A stretch of DNA of 28,490 nucleotides. Origin: a virus. Made by a program: the position numbers and the translations under genes. The notes beneath the pieces are model-generated. The model did not search any database, had not been told where the DNA came from, and saw only the letters and a list, made by a program, of their open reading frames with translations. The stretch lies in IMG/VR virus record IMGVR_UViG_3300035142_000020, positions 1-28,490 of that record, one strand, 5' to 3'. Positions 22,933 through 28,490 of the stretch are shown one piece after another; within the stretch, counting starts at the first letter, position 1; the number at the start of each line of letters is the position of its first letter.

Positions 22933-23514
22933 TTATACTCTCCAGCAGAAGTCTTCGATATACTTCTGAACTTCAACGCTGTCCATGTGTCTAATGATTG
23001 TGTCTGCTACTACTTCAGCAGCTTTCTTCAGTTCTTCAGCAGCAGGAAGGCTCTTTTCCCATTCTTCCGTATTGTAAGAATACAACTGCCAATCTCTTGG
23101 AGTTTCAGGAATAGCACGTTCACCTTCAGCAGCTTTTACCATCACCACCTGGAACTCTCCATCAGGTTCTGTGTCACCAGCTCCACGCTCAAGCCATTTA
23201 TCTTGTACTGTTCCAAAGGCTTGTACTGCATCCTTTACTTCCTGGATTCCAGAAACACACTCTTCTTCAGAGTCTTTGTCTGCTTTCCCTCCGATGGAGC
23301 AAAACATCTCTACCAGTGTGTCCATCTCTGTCATGACGTAGCTTGTAGGCTCCGTATCAACGTAACCTTCAAACTTTGCCAGTAGTGTTCCAGTACCAAC
23401 GAACCCTGTCATATTCGCCCTGATCTCCAGGGTATCTTCAAAGTACTGTCTGGTAATAACGTCTCCCTCTTCAGGAAGTGCTTTAATCTCAAAGAATCTA
23501 AGCTCTCTTGCCAT
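22933..23514 (-). CDS. Phage protein of unknown function (first gene after promoter)
   Basis: A 193-residue acidic protein; ATG 23514 lies 6 nt after AAGGAG and about 25 nt after a strong sigma-70 promoter, so it heads a transcription unit. The N-terminal part has RFFEIKALPEEGDVITRQYF, and a Glu-rich helix follows near residue 150. I see no assignable domain. Confidence 0.62.
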   Translation of the reverse strand: MARELRFFEIKALPEEGDVITRQYFEDTLEIRANMTGFVGTGTLLAKFEGYVDTEPTSYVMTEMDTLVEMFCSIGGKADKDSEEECVSGIQEVKDAVQAFGTVQDKWLERGAGDTEPDGEFQVVMVKAAEGERAIPETPRDWQLYSYNTEEWEKSLPAAEELKKAAEVVADTIIRHMDSVEVQKYIEDFCWRV

Positions 23515-23544
23515 TGTTTTCTCCTTCAATGTTTTATACTAGAA

Positions 23545-23573
23545 AATATAGTCCATTGAACAATATCTGTCAA
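23545..23573 (-). promoter_or_regulatory. Sigma-70 promoter P1 with CTAG inverted repeats
   Basis: On the minus strand TTGACA (23573-23568), exactly 17 bp, TATATT (23550-23545). CACTAGAAAA lies upstream of the -35 and TTTCTAGT just after the -10, forming an inverted repeat that brackets the promoter, as also seen at 25493. It should drive the genes from 23514 downward. Confidence 0.88.
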
Positions 23574-23603
23574 GGTTTTCTAGTGAAAAAATTGAAAAAC
23601 TTT

Positions 23604-23852
23604 TCACAGCCTTTTCTCCTTCGATAGCAAGGATTCCAAATCACCATAAGGAAGATGCTCCCCACATACGTAAATCACAGCCCATTCAATTGCACGTTCA
23701 TGAGTATGATAAATCTCATGATCTCCTATAAATGCAATCTGGTACATAGCGTGTTTTCTACAACGAACTCCATCATCATCCAATGCCTGACAGATCTTCT
23801 TTTTCTGATCCTTAAAATGGATAGTCCTAGGAAGACGAAACGAACTTTTCAT
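23604..23852 (-). CDS. Small Cys/His-containing phage protein
   Basis: An 82-residue protein with KICQALDDDGVRCRKHAMYQ and later VCGEH, a C-x9-C ... H ... C-x2-H spacing that may bind zinc. Its start overlaps the upstream stop (TAATG). A/T-rich sequence and promoter P1 follow it. No function known. Confidence 0.6.
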   Translation of the reverse strand: MKSSFRLPRTIHFKDQKKKICQALDDDGVRCRKHAMYQIAFIGDHEIYHTHERAIEWAVIYVCGEHLPYGDLESLLSKEKRL

Positions 23853-24277
23853 TATTTACCTTCTATAAGCTTCATATCATTTTCCAGCATATGCTGATAA
23901 AGTGTTCTAGATTTATCTACCATCATATAAGGAAGGAAGATCTCAGCCATATCCACCATCTCGATATCTACCATGGCAAGTTGGGATTCTATCCACCGTA
24001 GTGCCTGTCTCCAGGCTACTCTTCTGGCTTGCTGCTCATCCTTTATATAACGTGTCTCACCATGTTGAGCCATATTCCACAGTGAAGCCCAACGGATCGG
24101 AAGCTTGATAGGTACATCTTTTCCCATAATCTCAATAGTGAAAATACAACCAGAAATCTCTCCATCTTCATAATCATTCATGAACCTGGAAAGATTGTAA
24201 TTCTTTAGCAGCTTGGCTATCTCGGCTGAAGTCTCTTCAGGTTCTTTCTTAGTCGTTTCCATGTACAGTGTTTTCAT
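23852..24277 (-). CDS. Conserved phage protein (AWRQALRWIESQLAMVD type)
   Basis: A 141-residue protein with the segment RVAWRQALRWIESQLAMVD then MVDMAEIFLPYMM near residues 92-122, a recurrent pattern in many phage genomes. The N-terminal half contains a beta region (GCIFTIEIMGKDVPIKLPIRW). It is often annotated as hypothetical; I know no proven role. ATG 24277 has AGGAG at 7 nt and overlaps the upstream gene end by about 29 bases. Confidence 0.68.
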   Translation of the reverse strand: MKTLYMETTKKEPEETSAEIAKLLKNYNLSRFMNDYEDGEISGCIFTIEIMGKDVPIKLPIRWASLWNMAQHGETRYIKDEQQARRVAWRQALRWIESQLAMVDIEMVDMAEIFLPYMMVDKSRTLYQHMLENDMKLIEGK

Positions 24278-24749
24278 CTATCATCTCCTGCATATGTTTT
24301 TGCTGTCTTTCAATACGTTCATTTAGCTCATCTGTGATTTCTTTTGCTCTGGTTTCCCATTCACCAGTAGCAATCATTCTGGATCGTTTCTCATTGGCAA
24401 TCTTCACAGCATGATCTAAATCTCTTGCCCATGTTAGACATACAAGAAAAACCTCAGAATCAGCGTACTTATATAGATCAGTAGAAACTTTAAAATGGGT
24501 AATATCTTCCTGGCCCATGTTGTAATCATCGAACAATTTACCGTCTTCAAACATACAGATACGAAACGGCTTAAACCCTCTCGATATAAGAGAGATTCCA
24601 GCATCAACTTCTTCTTCATAAATATCTGGATCTTCATTACTCCAATGATCAATCAATGCTGCAAAATCTTCAGCATTCTTTCTAGAAGAAAAAATACCAT
24701 GCATCTGTCTGTCAGAATAGTGTCCTGTCCAAACTGACCAAACCTTCAT
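24249..24749 (-). CDS. Conserved phage protein (MKVWSVWTG type)
   Basis: A 166-residue protein beginning MKVWSVWTGHYSDRQMHGIF and SSRKNAEDFAALID, matching the small phage family in which a beta-hairpin is followed by S-S-x-x-x-A-E-x-F. An alpha/beta N-terminal part is followed by a long charged helix (about 120-165). Function unknown. Start overlaps the previous stop (TAATG at 24749). Confidence 0.65.
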   Translation of the reverse strand: MKVWSVWTGHYSDRQMHGIFSSRKNAEDFAALIDHWSNEDPDIYEEEVDAGISLISRGFKPFRICMFEDGKLFDDYNMGQEDITHFKVSTDLYKYADSEVFLVCLTWARDLDHAVKIANEKRSRMIATGEWETRAKEITDELNERIERQQKHMQEMIDENTVHGND

Positions 24750-25027
24750 TATTCATTCCTCCATTTAGCCTTCTCTGAGAGAAAGAACTTATCCTCAGAA
24801 CATGGCTTGCAGATCCACAATGTCTGCTTCGTTTTCTTATTTGTAACGCTTCTACATGGTCTGTCAAAGCCACAACCATCACACGGTTGCTTCCTTACTC
24901 CCTTCACCTCTTCATCCCATTCACGATCAGTATGAGTCTTTCTCTGGATGAAATTACAAGCCCTGCAAAGCCTACCATCCACCAAAACCTTCTCCTGTTC
25001 ACAACCAGGACAATAGGCTTTATCCAT
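24749..25027 (-). CDS. Double zinc-ribbon protein
   Basis: A 92-residue protein; ATG 25027 is chosen because GGAG lies 6 nt before it. It has two Cys sets, YCPGCEQEKVLVDGRLCRAC and PCDGCGFDRPCRSV ... ICKPCSED, each able to hold one zinc. Basic residues between them suit nucleic-acid binding. Small zinc ribbons in phages often regulate transcription or bind RNA; a specific function is not visible. Confidence 0.72.
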   Translation of the reverse strand: MDKAYCPGCEQEKVLVDGRLCRACNFIQRKTHTDREWDEEVKGVRKQPCDGCGFDRPCRSVTNKKTKQTLWICKPCSEDKFFLSEKAKWRNE

Positions 25028-25292
25028 CGTCTTCTCCAAAGTTGGAAAGATACTCATGAAACTGCTTCTTCATATTCCGTTTCATCTCCATGGCAAACGC
25101 CAAAGCTTCTTTATCATTATCAAAGATGAATCCACTTCTCTGGAGTGTTACGGACTCTTCACCATGTCGATATTCCACAGAGGCTGCATAACCATCAGCA
25201 GAGTGTACGGAACAGATCCTGATATCTTCTCTGAATGTTACATCGGATATCTTGTCAGCATTATCCTTCATCCAGTTAGCTACAAAACCCAT
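25020..25292 (-). CDS. Small phage protein, function unknown
   Basis: A 90-residue protein with a hydrophobic-basic profile (EDIRICSVHSADGYAASVEY, LAFAMEMKRNMKKQFHEYL). ATG 25292 follows GGAGG at 8 nt and lies one base after the previous stop. No family recognised. Confidence 0.6.
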   Translation of the reverse strand: MGFVANWMKDNADKISDVTFREDIRICSVHSADGYAASVEYRHGEESVTLQRSGFIFDNDKEALAFAMEMKRNMKKQFHEYLSNFGEDDG

Positions 25293-25463
25293 CTATATAC
25301 CCTCCGTTGCAATCTCGTAAGCTGCTTGTTCAATAGTCAAACCCCTCTCAAAAAAGGATCTCACTCCTGCTTCTGGAAGACCATCTTCCATGTCTGTTAC
25401 CTCATGAAACTCACAATACTCTGTAAGTTCTTGGTAGTATTCATCAAAGGTCTTTGTAAGCAT
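25293..25463 (-). CDS. Small acidic helical protein, first gene after promoter P2
   Basis: A 56-residue acidic protein starting at ATG 25463, 6 nt after AAGGAG; GTG 25487 is the longer option but overlaps the promoter start region. Sequence is helical (TKTFDEYYQELTEYCEFH). The leader from promoter P2 is only about 20 nt. Function unknown. Confidence 0.6.
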   Translation of the reverse strand: MLTKTFDEYYQELTEYCEFHEVTDMEDGLPEAGVRSFFERGLTIEQAAYEIATEGI

Positions 25464-25492
25464 CTTCAACTCCTTTATGCTTTTCACTAGAA

Positions 25493-25521
25493 ACTATAGT
25501 ACCCTTATCGGTATTTGTCAA
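25493..25521 (-). promoter_or_regulatory. Sigma-70 promoter P2 with CTAG inverted repeats
   Basis: On the minus strand TTGACA (25521-25516), exactly 17 bp, TATAGT (25498-25493). On the plus strand TTTTCACTAGAAA (25481-25493) and TTTCTAGTGAAAA (25527-25539) are exact inverted copies of 13 bp that bracket the promoter, the layout of a two-site operator. P1 has the same design. Confidence 0.9.
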
Positions 25522-25542
25522 TATTTTTCTAGTGAAAAACAT

Positions 25543-25592
25543 AAAAAAAGTGGGGAGCCGTCAGAAAAAATCCTATAAACTGACGCTCCCCT
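25543..25592 (-). terminator. Intrinsic terminator
   Basis: On the minus strand GGGGAGC-GTCAG pairs with CTGAC-G-GCTCCCC (one-base bulge) around a loop of about 16 nt, followed by AC and seven T. It lies downstream of the radical SAM gene and palindrome C, and immediately upstream of promoter P2, and so closes the radical SAM unit. The rest of 25593-25750 holds only the palindrome and no gene I can support. Confidence 0.85.
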
Positions 25593-25687
25593 GGTTTTTA
25601 TGGACAAACAAGTATAAATAATAATGTTTTTATTAGTACATTGGCCCATTCCTCCGTTCATAATTTTCTTCTCAGTCTGTCCTACTG

Positions 25688-25712
25688 AAAATGTAACAGT
25701 CTGTTACATTTT
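25688..25712. repeat. Palindrome copy C (12+1+12 bp)
   Basis: AAAATGTAACAG, one base, CTGTTACATTTT, 39 bp after the radical SAM stop and about 100 bp before the intrinsic terminator. Only the central base differs from copies A and B. Confidence 0.85.
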
Positions 25713-25750
25713 GAAAAATATCTATATCCCACCATGCGGTAGGATAGCTA

Positions 25751-26575
25751 CTAAAATATGACACTTGCTGGACTATCCCAGGTAGTGTATAAATGACCAT
25801 CTTGGTTCAGTATTAGACTCCTGACATCATCCTCATCACTTGAATCCTGTACACAAAACTTGAAATAAGTAACAGAGACTCCATCGACATCATAGATTAT
25901 TGCTCCGTAGCTCAATCTTCGAATAACTTTATACCTACTAACGGTATGTTGAAAGTTCTCCCACCAATCGTTGACATCCCCTTGATCTATATTGGACTCA
26001 ATCCAGTCCCTTGTAAGCGTAGCCTCTGTTGTTTGAGCTATAGTCCAGGGAGCAGTAATAGCCCTGAAGGTAAGCTGACGAATACCAAGCTCTTTAGACA
26101 TTCTTACCCAGGCCGATAGATTGTGCTGCATAACAGAAGGTGTAAGCATTACAGTAATTCTTGGAATTATCCCCAAGTCAGAAACGTGTCTAAACACGTC
26201 TTCAAAATCATACAACTGTCCTGGATGATCAATAGATATAGCCAACGTAGTCAATCCAACTTCATGAAGAATCTCAATATAACCACCATCCTCTAGAAGT
26301 AACTTCCCATTAGTCTGGAGTACCGTAGGAAACGCTCCAAACTCAACCAAAACATGACAGAGAAGATCCTTATCTAAAGTAGGTTCGCTTTTTCCAGTAA
26401 CCACCACATCAGATATTCCAGAATAAGAAGCGTAGCAAGATACCAATCCAAGTCTTTCTAGAAATAAATCTTTATTGGCTTGTGGCTTCCATGTCATTCT
26501 ACTGACACAGTAAGGACAATTCTTATTACAAAAATCCGTCTCAGGAATACAAACTGCCAAAGTTTGTGCTGTCAT
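25751..26575 (-). CDS. Radical SAM enzyme, specificity unknown
   Basis: A 274-residue radical SAM protein. C16-x3-C20-x2-C23 (DFCNKNCPYC) is the canonical 4Fe-4S/SAM motif near the N terminus; VVVTGKSEPTL matches the GGE-like SAM-contacting strand, and ITVMLTP and LTFRAITAPW are later barrel strands. The C-terminal about 60 residues are not a recognised SPASM domain. Phage members may modify tRNA, nucleotides or peptides; no partner gene is next to it. ATG 26575 has GGAG about 10 nt upstream. It is a single-gene unit between its own promoter-like element and palindrome C. Confidence 0.85.
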   Translation of the reverse strand: MTAQTLAVCIPETDFCNKNCPYCVSRMTWKPQANKDLFLERLGLVSCYASYSGISDVVVTGKSEPTLDKDLLCHVLVEFGAFPTVLQTNGKLLLEDGGYIEILHEVGLTTLAISIDHPGQLYDFEDVFRHVSDLGIIPRITVMLTPSVMQHNLSAWVRMSKELGIRQLTFRAITAPWTIAQTTEATLTRDWIESNIDQGDVNDWWENFQHTVSRYKVIRRLSYGAIIYDVDGVSVTYFKFCVQDSSDEDDVRSLILNQDGHLYTTWDSPASVIF

Positions 26576-26591
26576 TTTTTAATCTCTCCTT

Positions 26592-26627
26592 ACTTTATAT
26601 TACCCTGGCAAAACACTTTTTGGCTAA
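26592..26627 (-). promoter_or_regulatory. Promoter-like element, copy 2
   Basis: Minus strand TTAGCCAAAAAG, about 10 nt, then GGGTAATATAAAGTA next to the ribosome site of the radical SAM gene. Matches the element at 19549-19585 in sequence and in distance to the start codon. Confidence 0.55.
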
Positions 26628-26646
26628 CTTTCTCAAACTTTTTAAA

Positions 26647-26750
26647 AGTGTCGGTAGGGGCAAAGGCACCCTTTTGTCCTAAGCCCCACCCAACCTACTA
26701 ACGAAGATTCGGTATTCAATGCTTTCGGTGGGTTCCGAATCACCGACACT
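26647..26750 (-). ncRNA. Structured RNA candidate
   Basis: A 104-nt stretch closed by AGTGTCGGT (minus strand 5' end at 26750) and ACCGACACT (26655-26647), 9 bp. Inside are GATTCGG/CCGAATC (26741-26735 with 26712-26706) and GGGGC/GCCCC (26687-26683 with 26661-26657), the latter enclosing AAAGG/CCTTT. This gives a three-way junction, and the GGTGGG/CCCACC pair allows an alternative or pseudoknot. It begins at the stop codon of the upstream gene and ends in TTTTAAAAA before the radical SAM promoter-like element. It is not a tRNA (no T-arm or normal anticodon arm). Function unknown: a stand-alone RNA, a 3'-UTR element or a branched terminator. Confidence 0.6.
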
Positions 26751-27117
26751 AATTTATTCCTTCATTACATTTCTCACAGCGACATTTCAGCCATGAACCA
26801 TTGCGAATCCTTCCAGGTTCACCACATAGTTCACATATAGTCTCACTTTTTTTCTCTGCTTCATCGATAGCATTAAGCACTTCGTCTGAAGCAATGTTTA
26901 CGTAAAACCTCAAACTGCCAAACTTCTCTTTCACTTGCATGGCTCTAAAGTGAGGGCTGATACCTTCTTTTTCGATCTTCTCACAAAGATCCCAAATAAG
27001 CTGGAACCAACCATCACCACATTCAAACCCAAACATCATAAGATCTTGATTCATATTTCCAGAAGAAGTTAGGAATGGAAATCTCTCATTCAGCTTTCTT
27101 GTGTTCTCTTGGTTCAT
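26749..27117 (-). CDS. Conserved phage/bacterial protein with Cys motifs
   Basis: A 122-residue protein of a recurrent family: FGFECGDGWFQLIWDLCEKI, then QVKEKFGSLRFYV, then CELCGEPGRI and CRCEKC near the C terminus, a C-x2-C ... C-x-C-x2-C set suited to zinc. The K-E-K-F-G-x-L-R-F-Y core is the hallmark of this group, whose function is unknown. The stop codon is the first base pair region of the structured RNA. Confidence 0.72.
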   Translation of the reverse strand: MNQENTRKLNERFPFLTSSGNMNQDLMMFGFECGDGWFQLIWDLCEKIEKEGISPHFRAMQVKEKFGSLRFYVNIASDEVLNAIDEAEKKSETICELCGEPGRIRNGSWLKCRCEKCNEGIN

Positions 27118-27493
27118 AATCTTTTAATCTCCTAGTAAATAGATATCTAAGTCTTGTAAAAAATGGAGCAAGATCCACAGAGTCACGCAAATCATGAAAC
27201 GCATCTCTGGTATTGTCCAGGTTACCACGTAACTTCTCTATCGTTCGATCTTGACTATCCATTGCATTCTCTACCAAAGGATCTAAGAACACAAAATGAG
27301 AGTCATGACGTTTCCCCTCTACATAATGTGATATCTTTCTAACCTTAGCACGGTGTACTTTATGGACAAAAGGTTCATCTATTTTTTCTAGATTAAAACT
27401 CATTTCTGGAAGTAAGTGGTACGTGTAGTATTGAGTACCCCCCATAATAAAGTCTTCTGAAGGACGCATGATTTTTACTTTAACCTTTTCCAT
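27086..27493 (-). CDS. Phage protein of unknown function
   Basis: A 135-residue basic protein; ATG 27493 lies 6 nt after AGGAG and overlaps the upstream stop. The N-terminal half looks beta-rich (MGGTQYYTYHLLPEMSFNLE), the C-terminal half helical (QDRTIEKLRGNLDNTRDAF). It has no recognised domain and overlaps the next gene by 32 bases. Confidence 0.58.
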   Translation of the reverse strand: MEKVKVKIMRPSEDFIMGGTQYYTYHLLPEMSFNLEKIDEPFVHKVHRAKVRKISHYVEGKRHDSHFVFLDPLVENAMDSQDRTIEKLRGNLDNTRDAFHDLRDSVDLAPFFTRLRYLFTRRLKDYEPREHKKAE

Positions 27494-27684
27494 CACCCTC
27501 TCCTATGAAACGCTAATTCTCTACTAAGATCTTTACCCTGACAATTTCTAGAAGAATACTTATCCTTTATCCTATGCTGCTGTCTCTGCTGGAGTTGAAT
27601 AGTGGAATAGTTCCACGCCATATCAAAGTATTCACCCAACACAGATATCAACAATACGTACAGGTAGAAAGAATAGACATACAT
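27493..27684 (-). CDS. Small membrane-anchored protein
   Basis: A 63-residue protein starting at ATG 27684 (GGAG 7 nt upstream, TAATG overlap with the previous gene). One N-terminal hydrophobic segment (YVYSFYLYVLLISVLGEYF) is followed by a Gln-rich, basic cytoplasmic-type tail (LQQRQQHRIKDKYSSRN). Function unknown. Confidence 0.6.
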   Translation of the reverse strand: MYVYSFYLYVLLISVLGEYFDMAWNYSTIQLQQRQQHRIKDKYSSRNCQGKDLSRELAFHRRG

Positions 27685-27857
27685 TAAACTACTCCTGCTT
27701 TCTCCAGTTGCGCTTCTGAACACTCAGAAAGGAACACCTTCCCTTGGTTACGTCTCAGTGATCTCGGTGCAAGCTCCTTACCATCTTTCTTCCGTCTCCT
27801 ACCCTTTGGGTATTCGCTTGAAAAAGACTTTCCATGGCTTTCAATTTCACTTTTCAT
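27684..27857 (-). CDS. Small basic protein
   Basis: A 57-residue protein (MKSEIESHGKSFSSEYPKGR, then RRKKDGKELAPRSLRRNQ, then a helical end SEAQLEKAGVV). ATG 27857 has GGAAGG at 6 nt; its stop overlaps the next start (TAATG). Basic content suggests nucleic-acid or ribosome contact, but nothing diagnostic is present. Confidence 0.58.
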   Translation of the reverse strand: MKSEIESHGKSFSSEYPKGRRRKKDGKELAPRSLRRNQGKVFLSECSEAQLEKAGVV

Positions 27858-28152
27858 TAGTTACCTTCCTTACATCTGCATCAGTAGCTTCTATAATCTT
27901 CTTCCCTGACTGCTTCTTCACTTCTTCCTCTATCTGGCTCATCTGCTTCTGAAGAACGAATTGCATTATATTAGAAAAATCCTTAGTAACATCTATAGAT
28001 TTTTCTAGAAGAATGTTGTCTTCATTATGAGGATCTACAGGACCGATACGAACCTGAAAAGTATCCTGATTTATTCCAAGCATCAAATCATCTATACATA
28101 CCATTCGATCTTCCGCTTCAGCTCTCTTCTCTTTACTTTTCTTCTGACTCAT
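27847..28152 (-). CDS. Phage protein of unknown function
   Basis: A 101-residue protein; ATG 28152 (AGGAG at 6 nt) is preferred over ATG 28158, which abuts the ribosome site. N terminus is Lys/Glu-rich (SQKKSKEKRAEAED), followed by a short beta region and a long amphipathic helix (about 55-90, NIMQFVLQKQMSQIEEEVKK). No family recognised. Confidence 0.55.
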   Translation of the reverse strand: MSQKKSKEKRAEAEDRMVCIDDLMLGINQDTFQVRIGPVDPHNEDNILLEKSIDVTKDFSNIMQFVLQKQMSQIEEEVKKQSGKKIIEATDADVRKVTNEK

Positions 28153-28387
28153 TTTCATCTCCTAATATTTCATAGTCTTTTTCTAGATCTTCTAGAGAAA
28201 TAATCTTAACCAACTTTCCTGCATACTCTGGAAAATGTTTTGGCATCGTAGGAGTCAGAAGTTCTTGTGGAAGCATCTTCTCAATCTCCACATGAGTTGG
28301 TAAACCAGATACACCACCTATCAGATTTAAGATAAGCCAATGATCTCTATTAGCTTTTCTCTGTATCAGATATCCCTTCTTTACCAT
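28133..28387 (-). CDS. Small phage protein, function unknown
   Basis: An 84-residue protein starting at ATG 28387 behind AAGGA (8 nt); the reading frame continues upstream only to a TTG at 28459. N terminus MVKKGYLIQRKANRDHWLIL is basic, the C terminus strongly acidic (EDLEKDYEILGDENESEEK). Overlaps both neighbours. Confidence 0.55.
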   Translation of the reverse strand: MVKKGYLIQRKANRDHWLILNLIGGVSGLPTHVEIEKMLPQELLTPTMPKHFPEYAGKLVKIISLEDLEKDYEILGDENESEEK

Positions 28388-28490
28388 CTTCTTTTTCCTT
28401 GATTTCTTTGGTGGCTTTACCTCTACAGTACATGCAAAGGTTTTCACCAGTAGCTTCAAACTTCTTCACAGCCTTCGTCTTACCACACTG
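28350..28490 (-). CDS. Zinc-finger-like protein, 3' end only
   Basis: The last 46 residues of a gene whose start lies beyond the window. The visible part begins QCGKTKAVKKFEATGENLCM and continues YCRGKATKEI, giving a C ... C-x2-C set, and ends in a charged tail (KEIKEKEDGKEG). It overlaps the next gene start by 38 bases. Confidence 0.5.
   Translation of the reverse strand, partial: QCGKTKAVKKFEATGENLCMYCRGKATKEIKEKEDGKEGISDTEKS

Noticed and set aside
25470-25750. CRISPR array or attachment site
   Set aside because: Repeats here are promoter-flanking inverted repeats and a palindrome, without regularly spaced direct repeats or spacers.
26647-26750. tRNA or tmRNA gene
   Set aside because: The closing stem and a GGTTCCGAATC stretch on the plus strand look tRNA-like, but no correct T-arm, D-arm or 7-nt anticodon loop can be folded.

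Overview
This window is part of a double-stranded DNA tailed bacteriophage genome, or possibly a prophage (estimated about 42-44% GC). Every gene I can support lies on the minus strand, so transcription runs from high to low coordinates. The viral call rests on portal, MuF-type minor head protein, prohead protease, scaffold and major capsid genes in a typical head-gene order. Promoters with TTGACA/TATAAT-like boxes and ordinary Shine-Dalgarno sites suggest a bacterial host using sigma-70. I cannot name the host. No tail or lysis enzyme and no terminase is visible.

Layout in transcription order. (1) About 28.5-25.0 kb to 19.6 kb: a dense operon of small phage genes, most overlapping by TAATG, ATGA or GTGA. 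Many encode Cys-rich zinc-ribbon-like proteins, and a radical SAM enzyme, a secreted protein and small membrane proteins sit among them. Two strong sigma-70 promoters (near 25.5 and 23.55 kb) are flanked by CTAG-centred inverted repeats. Two other transcription units (radical SAM gene; small membrane protein plus ThyX-like gene) share a second promoter-like element. A 104-nt structured RNA candidate precedes the radical SAM unit. (2) 19.5-18.1 kb: small membrane protein, divergent ThyX-like protein and an OB-fold SSB-like protein, closed by a palindrome and a strong intrinsic terminator. (3) 18.0-1 kb: the head module, in order: portal; polyvalent-type pyrophosphatase; an ART-like/nucleotidyltransferase fusion; small proteins; a permuted papain-fold protein; an ART-PolyVal protein; metallophosphoesterase; MuF minor head protein; a holin-like membrane protein and an exported protein; a 959-residue protein ending in a PARP-type ADP-ribosyltransferase domain; a Com-like zinc finger; then terminator, prohead protease, scaffold and the 5' part of the major capsid gene.

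The most interesting feature is the head module. Between portal and capsid it carries three different ADP-ribosyltransferase-like domains, a CCA-adding/poly(A) polymerase-type nucleotidyltransferase, a pyrophosphatase, a phosphoesterase and a papain-fold enzyme. Four of these large proteins share a short basic module (K-A/G-R ... P-x-G-T ... G-W-x-x-x-x-x-G), six or more copies in total, at N termini or domain borders. The simplest reading is a set of effector proteins loaded into the capsid and injected with the DNA, with the shared module acting as a loading or processing signal. Separately, the prohead protease carries in its C-terminal region a near-copy of the N-terminal segment of the major capsid protein.

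Three near-identical 25-27 bp palindromes follow gene ends, and the hexamer TCTAGA is clearly over-represented. Start codons were moved from the longest possible reading frame wherever a Shine-Dalgarno site favoured an internal start; each case is noted.
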